This document shows, in pieces, positions 52,274 to 61,617 of a DNA stretch of 64,000 nucleotides. The position numbers and the translations under genes were made by a program. Source of the stretch: Lachnospiraceae bacterium (lineage in GTDB: Bacteria; Bacillota; Clostridia; Lachnospirales; Lachnospiraceae). The notes under the pieces are model-generated. The model saw only the letters and a program-made list of their open reading frames with translations. It was not told the origin of the DNA and made no database searches. The stretch covers positions 1 through 64,000 of the forward strand of contig JAEEMP010000066.1 in assembly GCA_016283275.1 (NCBI GenBank), given 5' to 3'. Position 1 is the stretch's first letter, and every line of letters begins with the position of its first letter.

Positions 52274-54745
52274 TTAACTTTCATAAGAATCGTAAAGCGT
52301 CATAACACGGATATACAAGGTATCAGCATTTTTGTCAATGATCTTTCCTCTTACGGTCTTCACATCCCGATCCGTTAAGAAGAAATAATTGTCTTCCCAG
52401 ACAATATTTGCCTCATCACATACAAGTGCGGTAAAAGGACAGAAAACGTTTGAAGAAAGAGTGACCGTTACGGTGTCACCGGCGATCTCGGGGCCGGTCA
52501 ATACCACATCGGGCTTTTCAAGTTTCATGTACTTATATAAAGTAACAGGTTCAACTCTTGTCGATACGCTTAAGTCTTTGTGAGTAAATACCGTCTCAAC
52601 ATAGGTGTTTCGTTCTTTGCCCGCAACGATCTCAGAAATATCAAACGAATCCCCCGAAGAAACCGACATCGGATCCGTATGAAGGGATATCTCTGCCGAT
52701 TTAAGGATATTGTTTGACGTATCCTTTACATATATGCGCACGACGGCATCATCCGCATTAAGGCTTTCATTTGAAACATAAGGCGTAAAAATATAACCGT
52801 CACGCTTTACGCTTCCCGAAACCTGTTTAAAGAAATGCTTTGCCATATAGTGAATCGCCTTATATCGTCCGTAATAATCGATGCCTGCCCAGCTTGCAAC
52901 GGGCCAGTTATCGTTGGCCTGCCAGTATAACGCTCCCATGCAGCGGCCGCGGTTCCTTCTTAAATGATCGACACCGTACTCTATCGCCATGCCCTGTAAA
53001 AGCTGGCTTACATATATAAGGCTTTCAAAATCTTTCGGATAAAGGAAGTTCTCCGAAATATACTGAAGTATCTTTGCATTTGCGCTTCCGTTTTTCTGAT
53101 GTGATTCCATTACCTCGGAGAAAATATTTAAGTCCCCTTCGGATGCAAATCTTTTTACCGAAGCGATCTCCGGAAATGACTGGAAGCCAAACTCCGAACA
53201 GAATCTGAAGAAATGATTCTCATAGTCCGTAAAAGGCTTCATGCCGTGCCATACATCCCAGTAATGTCTGTCGCCGTAATTGTCGCTGTCGGGATCTTTG
53301 AACCCGCCGAAACTTGAAGGCGAACTCGGCCAGTAAAATCTCTGAGGATCTTCGGCTTCAACTATCGAAGGTATGAGCTTTTCAAATATCGTAAGATAAT
53401 CCTGCTTAAGCGCCTTACTGTGCGATACAAAGCTTCCCCAGTTCACAAACGCCGTCTCGATCTCGTTGTTGCCGCACCAAAGACCCAATGATGCATGATT
53501 TTTAAGTCTCCTTACATTATCTCTTATCTCGGCTATGATATTTTCCTTAAAGTCGTCGGTAAGATCGTAAATATTGCATGCAAACATAAAATCCTGCCAG
53601 ACTATAAAGCCTTTCTCGTCGCAGAGATCGTAAAAATCATCGGAAGGATAATAACCTCCTCCCCATATCCTTATCGTATTGTAGTTTGCATCCTCAAAAG
53701 CGGTCAAAAGCCTGTTCTGAACATCCTTTGTGATGCGCGGATAAATACAGTCTTCGGGAATATAATCCGCACCCATGGAAAAGAACCTGATCCCGTTTAT
53801 CGTAAAAGCAAACTCTTCACCCCATTCATCTTTGCTTCTTGATACGGTAAATGTCCTTAGTCCTATCTTCTCGGTCACGGTATTGCCTTCAAAGGTGTCA
53901 TCACCGGGTCTTACAAGTGTTGCGGACACTTCATAAAGCGGCTGACCGCCCAGGCCTCTTACCCACCAAAGCTTCATATCGTCTATCTTTACAGGCTTTT
54001 TAACATCCGCATTTTCACATATCACATTTCCGTCGGGGTCGGTTACGGTTAACATAACTTTGCATCCGCTATCCTTATACGAAAGGTCTTTCCCGTCAAA
54101 ATCCGACAAAACAGGCGTGATATCGAGCCTTGCACGGTTCTTTTTAAGATCGAGTTTTTGCCCGACCTTAATACCTTCAAGCCATACACCGTTAAACCGT
54201 CTTATATATATATTTCTCCAGATCCCCATATCCGGAAGCTGCGGGCCCCAATCCCATCCGAACATCGAGTGGGCTTTCCTTATATACTGATTGCCTGCCA
54301 TCCCGCTTGTGGGTACGACCGTGATCTCTTTACCCGGTGTCGGTACACGGCTTTCAATGTATGTGATCGGAGAGATGAATATGAATCTTATCTCATTCTC
54401 TCCGGGATTGATAAAGCCGTTAAGACTGACCTTGTATGTGCGATGCATATTCTCGGTGGTAATGACCGGCGCATCATTTATATATACCGTGGAAACGGTA
54501 TCCACGCCTTCCATCACAAGTTCAAAGTTATCTTCGGTTTCGGGCACGGTAAAAGAACGCGAGAATTCGTAATTCCTGCGTAAAAGTTCTTTTGCCGTAT
54601 ATTCGTTTGTGCCGTAAAAAGGATCGGGAATAAGATCATTTTCGATAAGACCCGAAAGAACGGAACCCGGAACGGTAACGGGATACGATACCTCGCTTCC
54701 GCATTCTTTAAACCGCCAGTTTCCGTTAAGATCGATCACCTGCAT
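52274..54745 (-). CDS. GH2 beta-mannosidase
   Basis: The product has 823 residues: sugar-binding N-terminal domain (KECGSEVSYPVTVPGSVLSGL; YGTNEYTAKELLRRNYEFSR), Ig-like domain, TIM barrel with acid/base Glu428 in WCGNNEIETAF and nucleophile Glu518 in FCSEFGFQSFPE, and C-terminal beta domains. The TNEY/RNYEFSR and 'GWDWGP' segments are typical of mannosidases rather than galactosidases. No signal peptide. It removes terminal beta-mannose. AAGGAGG precedes the ATG, 26 bases after the glycosyltransferase gene. Confidence 0.93.
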   Translation of the reverse strand: MQVIDLNGNWRFKECGSEVSYPVTVPGSVLSGLIENDLIPDPFYGTNEYTAKELLRRNYEFSRSFTVPETEDNFELVMEGVDTVSTVYINDAPVITTENMHRTYKVSLNGFINPGENEIRFIFISPITYIESRVPTPGKEITVVPTSGMAGNQYIRKAHSMFGWDWGPQLPDMGIWRNIYIRRFNGVWLEGIKVGQKLDLKKNRARLDITPVLSDFDGKDLSYKDSGCKVMLTVTDPDGNVICENADVKKPVKIDDMKLWWVRGLGGQPLYEVSATLVRPGDDTFEGNTVTEKIGLRTFTVSRSKDEWGEEFAFTINGIRFFSMGADYIPEDCIYPRITKDVQNRLLTAFEDANYNTIRIWGGGYYPSDDFYDLCDEKGFIVWQDFMFACNIYDLTDDFKENIIAEIRDNVRRLKNHASLGLWCGNNEIETAFVNWGSFVSHSKALKQDYLTIFEKLIPSIVEAEDPQRFYWPSSPSSFGGFKDPDSDNYGDRHYWDVWHGMKPFTDYENHFFRFCSEFGFQSFPEIASVKRFASEGDLNIFSEVMESHQKNGSANAKILQYISENFLYPKDFESLIYVSQLLQGMAIEYGVDHLRRNRGRCMGALYWQANDNWPVASWAGIDYYGRYKAIHYMAKHFFKQVSGSVKRDGYIFTPYVSNESLNADDAVVRIYVKDTSNNILKSAEISLHTDPMSVSSGDSFDISEIVAGKERNTYVETVFTHKDLSVSTRVEPVTLYKYMKLEKPDVVLTGPEIAGDTVTVTLSSNVFCPFTALVCDEANIVWEDNYFFLTDRDVKTVRGKIIDKNADTLYIRVMTLYDSYES

Positions 54746-54771
54746 TGCTATACCTCCTTAAAGATATACGC

Positions 54772-55794
54772 TTAATTGAATTTGAATATCTTCTGACATA
54801 CCCTGTAACCGAATTTGGAAATTCCTCTTCCGAATGAACCGGGAAGGTTCATCGCAACACCCAAAAAGCCGTGGCGAAGTTTTGAATAAAGTGCTTCATC
54901 ACGGTCCTTAAGATTATCCCAGTAATCCTTTTTGATCTTAAGAGCTTCCTTATCTCCTCTTAATATCAGCAAGACCGAAGTAATGGTAGTTATTATCTCA
55001 AGATAATTGTACATATATGAATATAATGCCTTGTGATCCTTAATCTCGTCTTTTTTGGCCGAGAAATAATCAAACATTATATTGTTGACTCTCATCTGCT
55101 GATCGATCCTGCCTATCATGACTTTCTCATTCACTGACTGGTCGTCGCGTCCGATATAGTAAAGATAAAAATCAACATCGAGATAATACATGCGCTTTAC
55201 GTTCGGCATCGGATTAAATACGTATATACTGTCCACATAGAAGGTGTGTGCCGGAAGCTTAAGCCCGCTTTCCTTAAGCATTTCCGTCCTATAGATCACG
55301 CTGTGCATAAGGATGTACTGTCCCTTTTTAAAGTGACCCGCCGTATCCCACGAAAAAACCTTATCTTTGGGAAGTACGCTCCTGTACTGCATTACATGCT
55401 TATGCGCCGCTCCCTCTTTATCGTATACATAATTTGATATGAGCATATCAAGGGGCTCATCGATAAATTTTTTGAGAGTCTCAAGTATCTTTTTATATGC
55501 ATCGGGATCGACTTTATCGTCCGAATCGACAACTTTAAAATACAGACCCGTCGCATTTTTAAGCCCCGTATTGACCGCTTCCCCGTGACCGCCGTTCTCC
55601 TGATGAACGGCCTTTACGATGCCGGGATGCTCGCTTTCAAGTCTGTCTGCGATCTCTGCCGTGTTGTCCTTTTTAGAGCCGTCGTCCACGACGATAATCT
55701 CAACGTCATCACCGCCCAAAAGCAGTGAATTAACACAATTTTCCATATATGCGGCCGAATTGTAACACGGAACCGCAAAGCTTAATAACTTCAT
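54772..55794 (-). CDS. Family 2 glycosyltransferase
   Basis: The product has 340 residues with a GT-A fold: SFAVPCYNSAAYMENCVNSLL, EIIVVDDGSKKDNTAEIA, HQENGGHGEAVNTGL and the DxD-like VVDSDDKV. The C-terminal region has no clear membrane helices. Acceptor unknown; probably cell-surface polysaccharide. Its ribosome site lies in an 18-bp tandem repeat shared with the end of the preceding gene. Confidence 0.9.
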   Translation of the reverse strand: MKLLSFAVPCYNSAAYMENCVNSLLLGGDDVEIIVVDDGSKKDNTAEIADRLESEHPGIVKAVHQENGGHGEAVNTGLKNATGLYFKVVDSDDKVDPDAYKKILETLKKFIDEPLDMLISNYVYDKEGAAHKHVMQYRSVLPKDKVFSWDTAGHFKKGQYILMHSVIYRTEMLKESGLKLPAHTFYVDSIYVFNPMPNVKRMYYLDVDFYLYYIGRDDQSVNEKVMIGRIDQQMRVNNIMFDYFSAKKDEIKDHKALYSYMYNYLEIITTITSVLLILRGDKEALKIKKDYWDNLKDRDEALYSKLRHGFLGVAMNLPGSFGRGISKFGYRVCQKIFKFN

Positions 55795-55796
55795 TC

Positions 55797-55844
55797 TTTC
55801 TTCTCCCTAATCTATTTCTTCTCCCTAATCTATTTCTTCTCCCT
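55797..55844. repeat. 18-bp tandem repeat at a stop/ribosome-site junction, 2.7 copies
   Basis: Units 55809-55826 and 55827-55844 are identical (plus strand AATCTATTTCTTCTCCCT), with a 12-base partial unit at 55797-55808. On the minus strand each unit reads AGGGAGAAGAAATAGATT, containing a Shine-Dalgarno-like AGGGAG and a TAG. The nucleotidase stop codon is in one copy and the glycosyltransferase ribosome site in another. Confidence 0.9.
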
Positions 55845-56738
55845 ATAAGGCACTCTGGCGCTGGGCACCACTTCCGACGCAGGATTTGTGTGGATAGCCT
55901 GATCGTCGAAAAAGATGTGTGCACCAAACGCTTCGAGCACATCTCTTTTTGATATTCCGCCCAGGAAAAAAGCTTCGTCGATACGCACATTCCATGCTCG
56001 CAGCGTTCTTATGACCCTCTCGTGAGCGGGAGCGGATCTTGCTGTCACAAGAGCCGTACGGATCGGTACTTCCGAGGGCGGAAATTCCTTCTGAAGGTCC
56101 GATATGGTCTTTAAAAACTTTGCAAAAGGTCCCTGCGGCAACGGTTTATCCGCATTCTTACGCTCATTAGCGTCAAAAGCCTCAAGGCCCTCTTTTTGAT
56201 ATATCATTTCGGATTCATCCGTAAATAAAACGGCATCTCCGTCAAAAGCTATGTGTATCTGTTTAAGTTCTTCCTCGGGATTGTAGTCATTGCCCACATC
56301 CGTACAGATTATACCTGCGGCGATGCCGGAGTTGATGGCTGACTGTACATCATCCTCATAAGCCGAAAGAAACAGATCGGTCTTAAAAGCGTTTAAGTAA
56401 GGCGCAAGGCTTCCGCCGCTGGCCAAAACCGCTCTTGTGATATTGAGCCCGTAATGCTCGATCGAATGAAATACCCTTAAAGAAGTGTCCGCACTGTTCC
56501 GGGACATTATGATAACTTCGACTCTGCCTTCCTGGCCTTTAAGCTCGTTAATGGCAAGCAGGGCTTTGATAAGCTTAAAACCGGGGCCCGGTTTTAAACA
56601 GTCGTTTTCATGCTCCACCTGATATTTGCAGTAAGCATCGAGTCCTTCTTTTTCAAATATCTCATTTTCATATGTAAGATCGAAAAGTGCTCTCGAAGAG
56701 ACACCTATAACGAGCCTGTTTGTAAGACTGTACGGCAT
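55830..56738 (-). CDS. Cytosolic 5'-nucleotidase (PF06189-like)
   Basis: The product has 302 residues resembling the bacterial and animal cN-I type 5'-nucleotidases: VIGVSSRALFDLTYENEIFEKEG, HIAFDGDAVLFTDESE (HAD-like Asp pair), RTALVTARSAPAHERVI and EAFFLGGISKRDVLEAF. It dephosphorylates nucleoside monophosphates. The last codons and stop lie in the 18-bp repeat. TAGGAGG precedes the ATG. Confidence 0.88.
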   Translation of the reverse strand: MPYSLTNRLVIGVSSRALFDLTYENEIFEKEGLDAYCKYQVEHENDCLKPGPGFKLIKALLAINELKGQEGRVEVIIMSRNSADTSLRVFHSIEHYGLNITRAVLASGGSLAPYLNAFKTDLFLSAYEDDVQSAINSGIAAGIICTDVGNDYNPEEELKQIHIAFDGDAVLFTDESEMIYQKEGLEAFDANERKNADKPLPQGPFAKFLKTISDLQKEFPPSEVPIRTALVTARSAPAHERVIRTLRAWNVRIDEAFFLGGISKRDVLEAFGAHIFFDDQAIHTNPASEVVPSARVPYREKK

Positions 56739-56747
56739 AACATCCTC

Positions 56748-57200
56748 CTATCTGAGTCTGTCCGTTTCATACCTTTCGTGAGTCTTAAGAACGGACAGAA
56801 AGTCCTCATAACGTTTTCTGACAGTGCCCGGATTGACCTCTATATCAAGTGACATTGCCATTGTATCGATCATGGAATCATCTATGCGCATTTCAAGACC
56901 TTCCAAAATCTTAACCCTGTCATGCATGGTCTCTGCGGCGAGAAACTGCATAACGCCCGGATCTGCGGCAAGATCTTCTTTTTCAAAACGGTAAGTCTGG
57001 GGCACATCGGGGTATTTAGACCTGTCAACTTCACTCATAAAATCGGCAAGCGGTCTGGCATACACTTTTCCTTCGCCGTAAAGAGCTTTGTATATGACAA
57101 GTTCTTCACCGGTCTCGGAATGCTGTGCGACCGTAACTATCTGATAATCGTTGCCTTTAAAATGTCTGTAGATCTCAAATTCCTTGGGTGTATCTCTCAT
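56748..57200 (-). CDS. DUF1653-domain protein
   Basis: The product has 150 residues. Residues 8-75 (EIYRHFKGNDYQIVTVAQHSETGEELVIYKALYGEGKVYARPL) are the DUF1653 fold; the second half (about 80-150) is helical with no recognised domain. Start at 57200 has AGGAGG three bases upstream, a rather short spacing; a start at 57242 would overlap the previous gene. Function unknown. Confidence 0.85.
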   Translation of the reverse strand: MRDTPKEFEIYRHFKGNDYQIVTVAQHSETGEELVIYKALYGEGKVYARPLADFMSEVDRSKYPDVPQTYRFEKEDLAADPGVMQFLAAETMHDRVKILEGLEMRIDDSMIDTMAMSLDIEVNPGTVRKRYEDFLSVLKTHERYETDRLR

Positions 57201-57207
57201 AATCCTC

Positions 57208-57546
57208 CTACGAGATGATAAGATCCACCGTCGCGCCCTCAACTTCGGGGCTTAAGCCATTGAGTTTTTCTATCATCTCTTCACAGTTATTTATTCCCGT
57301 ATGTATCTTAACGGTATATTCCGTATAAGTACCGTCCTCAGAGATCTTGTTGAGCGTAATGCCGGCATTATTGATGTGGTATTCGCTCAAGACCTCTTTA
57401 ACTCTTCCTATATACTCCTGCTCGGCGGGTATGTCTTTTTCGCTGAAATAAGATCTTTTTCCTTCCGCCTTTACAGAGAAAAGGCCTCCTATCAATAAAA
57501 TTGCAAGGATAGCAATAACAACGTACAGAATGATTTCCTTTTTCAT
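57208..57546 (-). CDS. Small membrane-anchored protein of unknown function
   Basis: The product has 112 residues: an N-terminal membrane anchor (IILYVVIAILAILLIGGLF, about 4-23) and an extracytoplasmic alpha/beta domain of about 80 residues (YIGRVKEVLSEYHINNAGITLNKI; YTVKIHTGINNCEEMIEKLNGL) reminiscent of small ferredoxin-like folds. GGAGG lies six bases before ATG 57546. Not recognised. Confidence 0.75.
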   Translation of the reverse strand: MKKEIILYVVIAILAILLIGGLFSVKAEGKRSYFSEKDIPAEQEYIGRVKEVLSEYHINNAGITLNKISEDGTYTEYTVKIHTGINNCEEMIEKLNGLSPEVEGATVDLIIS

Positions 57547-57648
57547 CTTCGTCCTCCTTTTAAACGGCATGTATTTAGGCGTATATGCCGGGTTTTAATG
57601 CCTAAAGCTTTATCCGATGATCAAAGGATAATATATCCGTTGTCCCCT

Positions 57649-58659
57649 TTATTGTACTTTTCTTCTGTTGGAGAGTAAAATTATCAATAATTCAATTGCC
57701 AAAGTATCGGTCATGTTTCCGGTCTTTATGGCTTCTTCCGCTTTTGCACAGGCTTCGATATTGTCGCGGATCTCCGAAAGGCTCATGCTTCTTACGCTGT
57801 CCGCAAGTTTTCTCACAAGCCAGTCCCGCATCCCAGTTTTTGCCGCTATGGCCTGCGCACCCATTCCGCGGCTTATCCCGTCTCTTACTATGAGCATGTT
57901 GTTATACTGTCTTACCAGGAGAGCCTGGATATGAAAAGGAGATTCCCTGAGGTTTAACAGGTCATAGTAAAGCTTAAGCGCTTCCTTTTGCCGATGATTT
58001 GATATTGAAGTTATCATATCAAATATCTTGTTGTTGATCTGATGCGTGCATACCGTATCCACATCTTCGATTGTGATCTCATTTTTATCAAGCGCCCATG
58101 CGATAAGCTTGTCGAGTTCCAGGCTTAAAAGCAGCATATCGTTACCGATCTCGGTCACAAAGTACATCGCCGTATTGGGAGTTAAGTTCTTTCCCCCGTT
58201 GGCCGCATAGCCTCTTACCCAGTTTGCCAGTCTGTCATCCGAAAGCCTTGCAAATTCTTCACATACCCCGTGAGACGATATGGTCTTAAACAATTTCGAC
58301 CTCTTATCGACTTTTTCCTCACAGAGGATGAAAACAACATCTTCGCTTATCGATTCAAGTGCGTCCGTAAGCATCGAAAGATCGGCTCCGCCGCCTTCTT
58401 CTTTTGCCATCCAGCCGGTATTTTCACAAAGCACCACTCTCTTATCCGACATAAACGGCATTGTGTTTATAAGATCGACAACCTCACTTACATTCGTCCC
58501 GCTTCCTTCGAAATACGAATAGTTAAGATTATCGTCGGGACTTACCAAAGCAAGCTTTAATGAATTTTTATTGTAATTTCGCAAAAAAGCCTCTTCACCG
58601 TATAAAAGATACATACCCGCGAATTGTCCGGCCTTGATGTCATCGCTTATCCTGCCCAA
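57649..58659 (-). CDS. holA: DNA polymerase III delta subunit
   Basis: The product has 336 residues of the clamp-loader delta family: YLLYGEEAFLRNYNKNSLK, FMSDKRVVLCEN, NLTPNTAMYFVTEIGNDMLLLSLELDKLIAW and the C-terminal collar helices (QALLVRQYNNMLIVRDGIS). It opens the sliding clamp within the replisome. Start assigned to TTG 58659, seven bases after GGAG; a longer frame to 58713 would begin with an unlikely hydrophobic stretch. Confidence 0.92.
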   Translation of the reverse strand: MGRISDDIKAGQFAGMYLLYGEEAFLRNYNKNSLKLALVSPDDNLNYSYFEGSGTNVSEVVDLINTMPFMSDKRVVLCENTGWMAKEEGGGADLSMLTDALESISEDVVFILCEEKVDKRSKLFKTISSHGVCEEFARLSDDRLANWVRGYAANGGKNLTPNTAMYFVTEIGNDMLLLSLELDKLIAWALDKNEITIEDVDTVCTHQINNKIFDMITSISNHRQKEALKLYYDLLNLRESPFHIQALLVRQYNNMLIVRDGISRGMGAQAIAAKTGMRDWLVRKLADSVRSMSLSEIRDNIEACAKAEEAIKTGNMTDTLAIELLIILLSNRRKVQ

Positions 58660-58690
58660 AAGTAAGCTCCTTTCGCATGCACATATTATG

Positions 58691-58696
58691 ATTATA
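58691..58696 (-). promoter_or_regulatory. Extended -10 element of holA
   Basis: TGTTATAAT on the minus strand (a TGn-TATAAT extended -10), about 32 bases before the TTG start. A weak -35 (TTAGTA) lies 18 bases upstream. Confidence 0.45.
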
Positions 58697-58739
58697 ACAA
58701 CAGTCCGATACAAATACTAACACTATTTAAAAGTTGTCC

Positions 58740-58768
58740 TTGAAATCTTTAAAAAGCTAACGTATTAT
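58740..58768 (+). promoter_or_regulatory. Promoter of comEA-comEC
   Basis: -35 TTGAAA (58740-58745), 17-base spacer, -10 TATTAT (58763-58768), followed by a leader of about 33 bases with AAGGAGG. The holA promoter lies back to back. Confidence 0.65.
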
Positions 58769-58807
58769 AAATTTTACCACGCGTCCTCCATCTCAAAAAG
58801 GAGGAAA

Positions 58808-59386
58808 ATGAAACTTAATATATCATTCTTTTTACTTATTCTCTGCAGCCTTTTGTCAGGCTGCGCCATGTCCCCCGAAACGGTAAGATACGAAGATACA
58901 TCTTTTGTAAGTGACCCTTTGTCGTCTTTTGACCATGAGGAAACAGTCCCCGTGATCGATAATACGATATACGTGTCCGTAATGGGTGAAGTCATGTCAC
59001 CCGGCGTATATATACTTCCCGAAAGCTCCCGCGTTTTCGAGCTTATCAACGAAGCAGGCGGAACAACGAAAGATGCGGATCTTACCGGCATCAATATGGT
59101 GCTAAAGCTTACCGACGGCATGCAGCTGTACGTACCCGGCATAAGTTCACGGGAAAACAACGCTCCGGCCGACTCTTCTTTTAATTCACCCGCCCTTATA
59201 AACATCAACACCGCCACCCTGGAGGAACTGTCGACTCTGACAGGTATAGGCGCCACCAGAGCCAAAGCCATAATAGACTATCGGGAAAAGAACGGACCTT
59301 TTAACACAAAAGAAGATCTTATGCTTGTAAACGGCATCAAACAGGGGATATACGACGGGCTTAAAGACGAGATATGCGCACAGTGA
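58808..59386 (+). CDS. comEA: ComEA-like DNA-binding lipoprotein
   Basis: The product has 192 residues. The signal sequence ends in a lipobox LLSGC (Cys19), so it is predicted to be a lipoprotein rather than carrying the usual ComEA membrane helix. An SLBB domain (about 55-115, VMGEVMSPGVYILPESSRV) and tandem helix-hairpin-helix motifs (LININTATLEELSTLTGIG, AKAIIDYREKNGPFNTKEDLM) bind DNA. It delivers DNA to ComEC, whose gene overlaps its 3' end by 13 bases. Confidence 0.92.
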   Translation: MKLNISFFLLILCSLLSGCAMSPETVRYEDTSFVSDPLSSFDHEETVPVIDNTIYVSVMGEVMSPGVYILPESSRVFELINEAGGTTKDADLTGINMVLKLTDGMQLYVPGISSRENNAPADSSFNSPALININTATLEELSTLTGIGATRAKAIIDYREKNGPFNTKEDLMLVNGIKQGIYDGLKDEICAQ

Positions 59387-61608
59387 TAAGGAACATAAAA
59401 GAACGCCCGGTCTTCTTTGCGGGTCTTATTACCGCGCTGGTATTCTCGCTTTATGTAAATCTTATCCGTAAGCCCGAGCCCATCCCCTATCCCAATGGCG
59501 AAACCGTCACATTATCGGGAACGATCACGGAAAAGACTCTTGACGAAAGTGGAATGCTTGCTTCTTTTAAAGTTCGTGGGACCTATGGTTTTTTGTGTTA
59601 TGTTAATCGTGATAACATACGGTCCGCCACTCTCCCCATTGGGGCAAAAGTTACGATCGTCGGCCGTGTCGGCCACTTTTCCCATGCCACCAATCCGGGA
59701 GAATTTGATTCGTTTAAATACAATGAAACCCGCGACCGCCTGTTTTATGTAAACTTATCGTCGGTTGAGGTTTTATCTTATCCGCGTTTTCCGATAAAAG
59801 AATATTTTTTTGATCTAAAGACAGCCTTTACAAAAACAGTACTGAAGAATTGCCCAAGAGAAGGCGCTACCATAAATACCATACTTTTCGGCGACAGATC
59901 TTCCATGGAAGACGAACGACAGGCTTTATATAAAAATGCGGGGCTTTCGCACTTTCTTGTAATATCCGGCCTTCATATCTCCGCTGCGGGCGGATCTGTA
60001 TATATGCTCATAAGGAAAATGAACGTAAAAAGACGATATGCGGCTTTGGCAGGCATGCTCTTTATAATATCCTACGGCCTTCTTGCGGGTTTTACCGTTT
60101 CGGTCATAAGAGCAGTCATCATGTTCCTTATAAGACTTCTTGCGGATATGATAAACCGCACTTACGACATACTTACCGCGCTGGCCGTTTCCTCTACGGT
60201 AACGCTTTTTATTGATCCTTTGTATATACGCGATCCGTCGTATCTTTACTCATATGTCGCAGTATTGTTTATCGGGCTTTTCTTTACCTCGTTAAAACGG
60301 GACATTGATAATGACAAAGAACAACGGCTTCTTGATGCGGGAATATTTAAAGCATTGGCAATACGCCTTTATGATCACGCCTCTGTACCGATGCTTATCT
60401 ACTTTGCACTGCTGCCGCTTTCCATGTTTTTCAATTCATATTCAAACCTTTTGAGCATCCCGTTAAATCTCATACTCGCTCTGTTTACCGGGCCGATACT
60501 TTTAACGGGCTTTTCCGGTTTTTTATTCGGAAGCCTTAAGCTTAAAGGGCTTGCAAAGATCGCAGACTTTCTGTGTGCGCTCTTATTACGGATCATAGAC
60601 GGCATCTCGGCCGCAGGGCTTAAAATATGCATATTTAAACTTATTGGAAAACCGGATGTAATATTTGTGCTTATATACTATCTGTGCTTTTTGTTCTTTC
60701 TTTTTTTGAGCAGAAAAAAGACCGGTACTGGCTATGGCTTTGTTGTTATGTTAACTGCATTGATCCTTCTTACGAAACCTCACTATATCTATCCTTCGAT
60801 AACCATGCTGGATGTGGGGCAGGGAGACTGCGCAGTGATACAGACGGGAAAGCACACCGCGATAATATCGGATTGCGGCTCTTCTACAAAATCCGATGCA
60901 GGTCGATACGTTTTAGTCCCGTTTCTTTTATCCCGCGGGATAACCGAAATCTTAGATATATACATATCGCACGGAGATGCCGATCATATAAACGGGATAG
61001 ATCATCTTATAAAAAACAATAAAGAGGATCTTATTTCGGTGGAACGTGTTGTTTTTCCCGGATTGCCCGAAAACCTTTTTAACGAAGAGCTTAAAGATAT
61101 ATATCGATCTTCAAAAGAACACGGAGTCGACTGTGTCTTTATAAATGCGGGAACAGTCGTTAAATACAATGAGATTTCGCTCACATGCTTAAGCCCCGCT
61201 CATGATCATATAACCGGTGATGCCAACACGGACTCGGTCATATTACTTTTAAATCACAAAAAATTCGACATGCTGTTTTCGGCAGACGCGACAAAAGAAA
61301 GCGAGGACAGTCTGGATCTGTATCCCGACTTCCTTATATCCGAAGATAAAAAAATAGATGTATACAAATGTGCCCATCACGGAAGTCGTTTTTCATCTTC
61401 GGAGGCTTTTCTTGAAAAAGCATCTCCGGCGATCACCGTTATATCCTGCGGTCTTTATAACCGTTACGGGCATCCTCACGAAGAAACATTGAAAAGACTT
61501 TCCGATATGGGATCAAGAGTCTACAGGACCGACAAAGACGGTGCGATAACAATAAAACTGCTTCCTTCGGGATACGAAGTAAGCAGTTTCATAAAAAGAT
61601 CTCATTAA
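59374..61608 (+). CDS. comEC: ComEC/Rec2 DNA uptake channel
   Basis: The product is a 744-residue membrane protein: N-terminal helices with an OB-like DUF4131 domain (about 30-130), the Competence membrane domain (about 170-450, HFLVISGLHISAAGG), and a C-terminal metallo-beta-lactamase domain with MLDVGQGDCAVIQT, SHGDADHINGIDHL and KCAHHGSRFSS. All main motifs are intact. It transports single-stranded DNA into the cytoplasm during transformation. Start codon overlaps comEA and its ribosome site is weak, consistent with coupling. Confidence 0.95.
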   Translation: MRTVIRNIKERPVFFAGLITALVFSLYVNLIRKPEPIPYPNGETVTLSGTITEKTLDESGMLASFKVRGTYGFLCYVNRDNIRSATLPIGAKVTIVGRVGHFSHATNPGEFDSFKYNETRDRLFYVNLSSVEVLSYPRFPIKEYFFDLKTAFTKTVLKNCPREGATINTILFGDRSSMEDERQALYKNAGLSHFLVISGLHISAAGGSVYMLIRKMNVKRRYAALAGMLFIISYGLLAGFTVSVIRAVIMFLIRLLADMINRTYDILTALAVSSTVTLFIDPLYIRDPSYLYSYVAVLFIGLFFTSLKRDIDNDKEQRLLDAGIFKALAIRLYDHASVPMLIYFALLPLSMFFNSYSNLLSIPLNLILALFTGPILLTGFSGFLFGSLKLKGLAKIADFLCALLLRIIDGISAAGLKICIFKLIGKPDVIFVLIYYLCFLFFLFLSRKKTGTGYGFVVMLTALILLTKPHYIYPSITMLDVGQGDCAVIQTGKHTAIISDCGSSTKSDAGRYVLVPFLLSRGITEILDIYISHGDADHINGIDHLIKNNKEDLISVERVVFPGLPENLFNEELKDIYRSSKEHGVDCVFINAGTVVKYNEISLTCLSPAHDHITGDANTDSVILLLNHKKFDMLFSADATKESEDSLDLYPDFLISEDKKIDVYKCAHHGSRFSSSEAFLEKASPAITVISCGLYNRYGHPHEETLKRLSDMGSRVYRTDKDGAITIKLLPSGYEVSSFIKRSH

Positions 61609-61617
61609 TGTTTGTTT

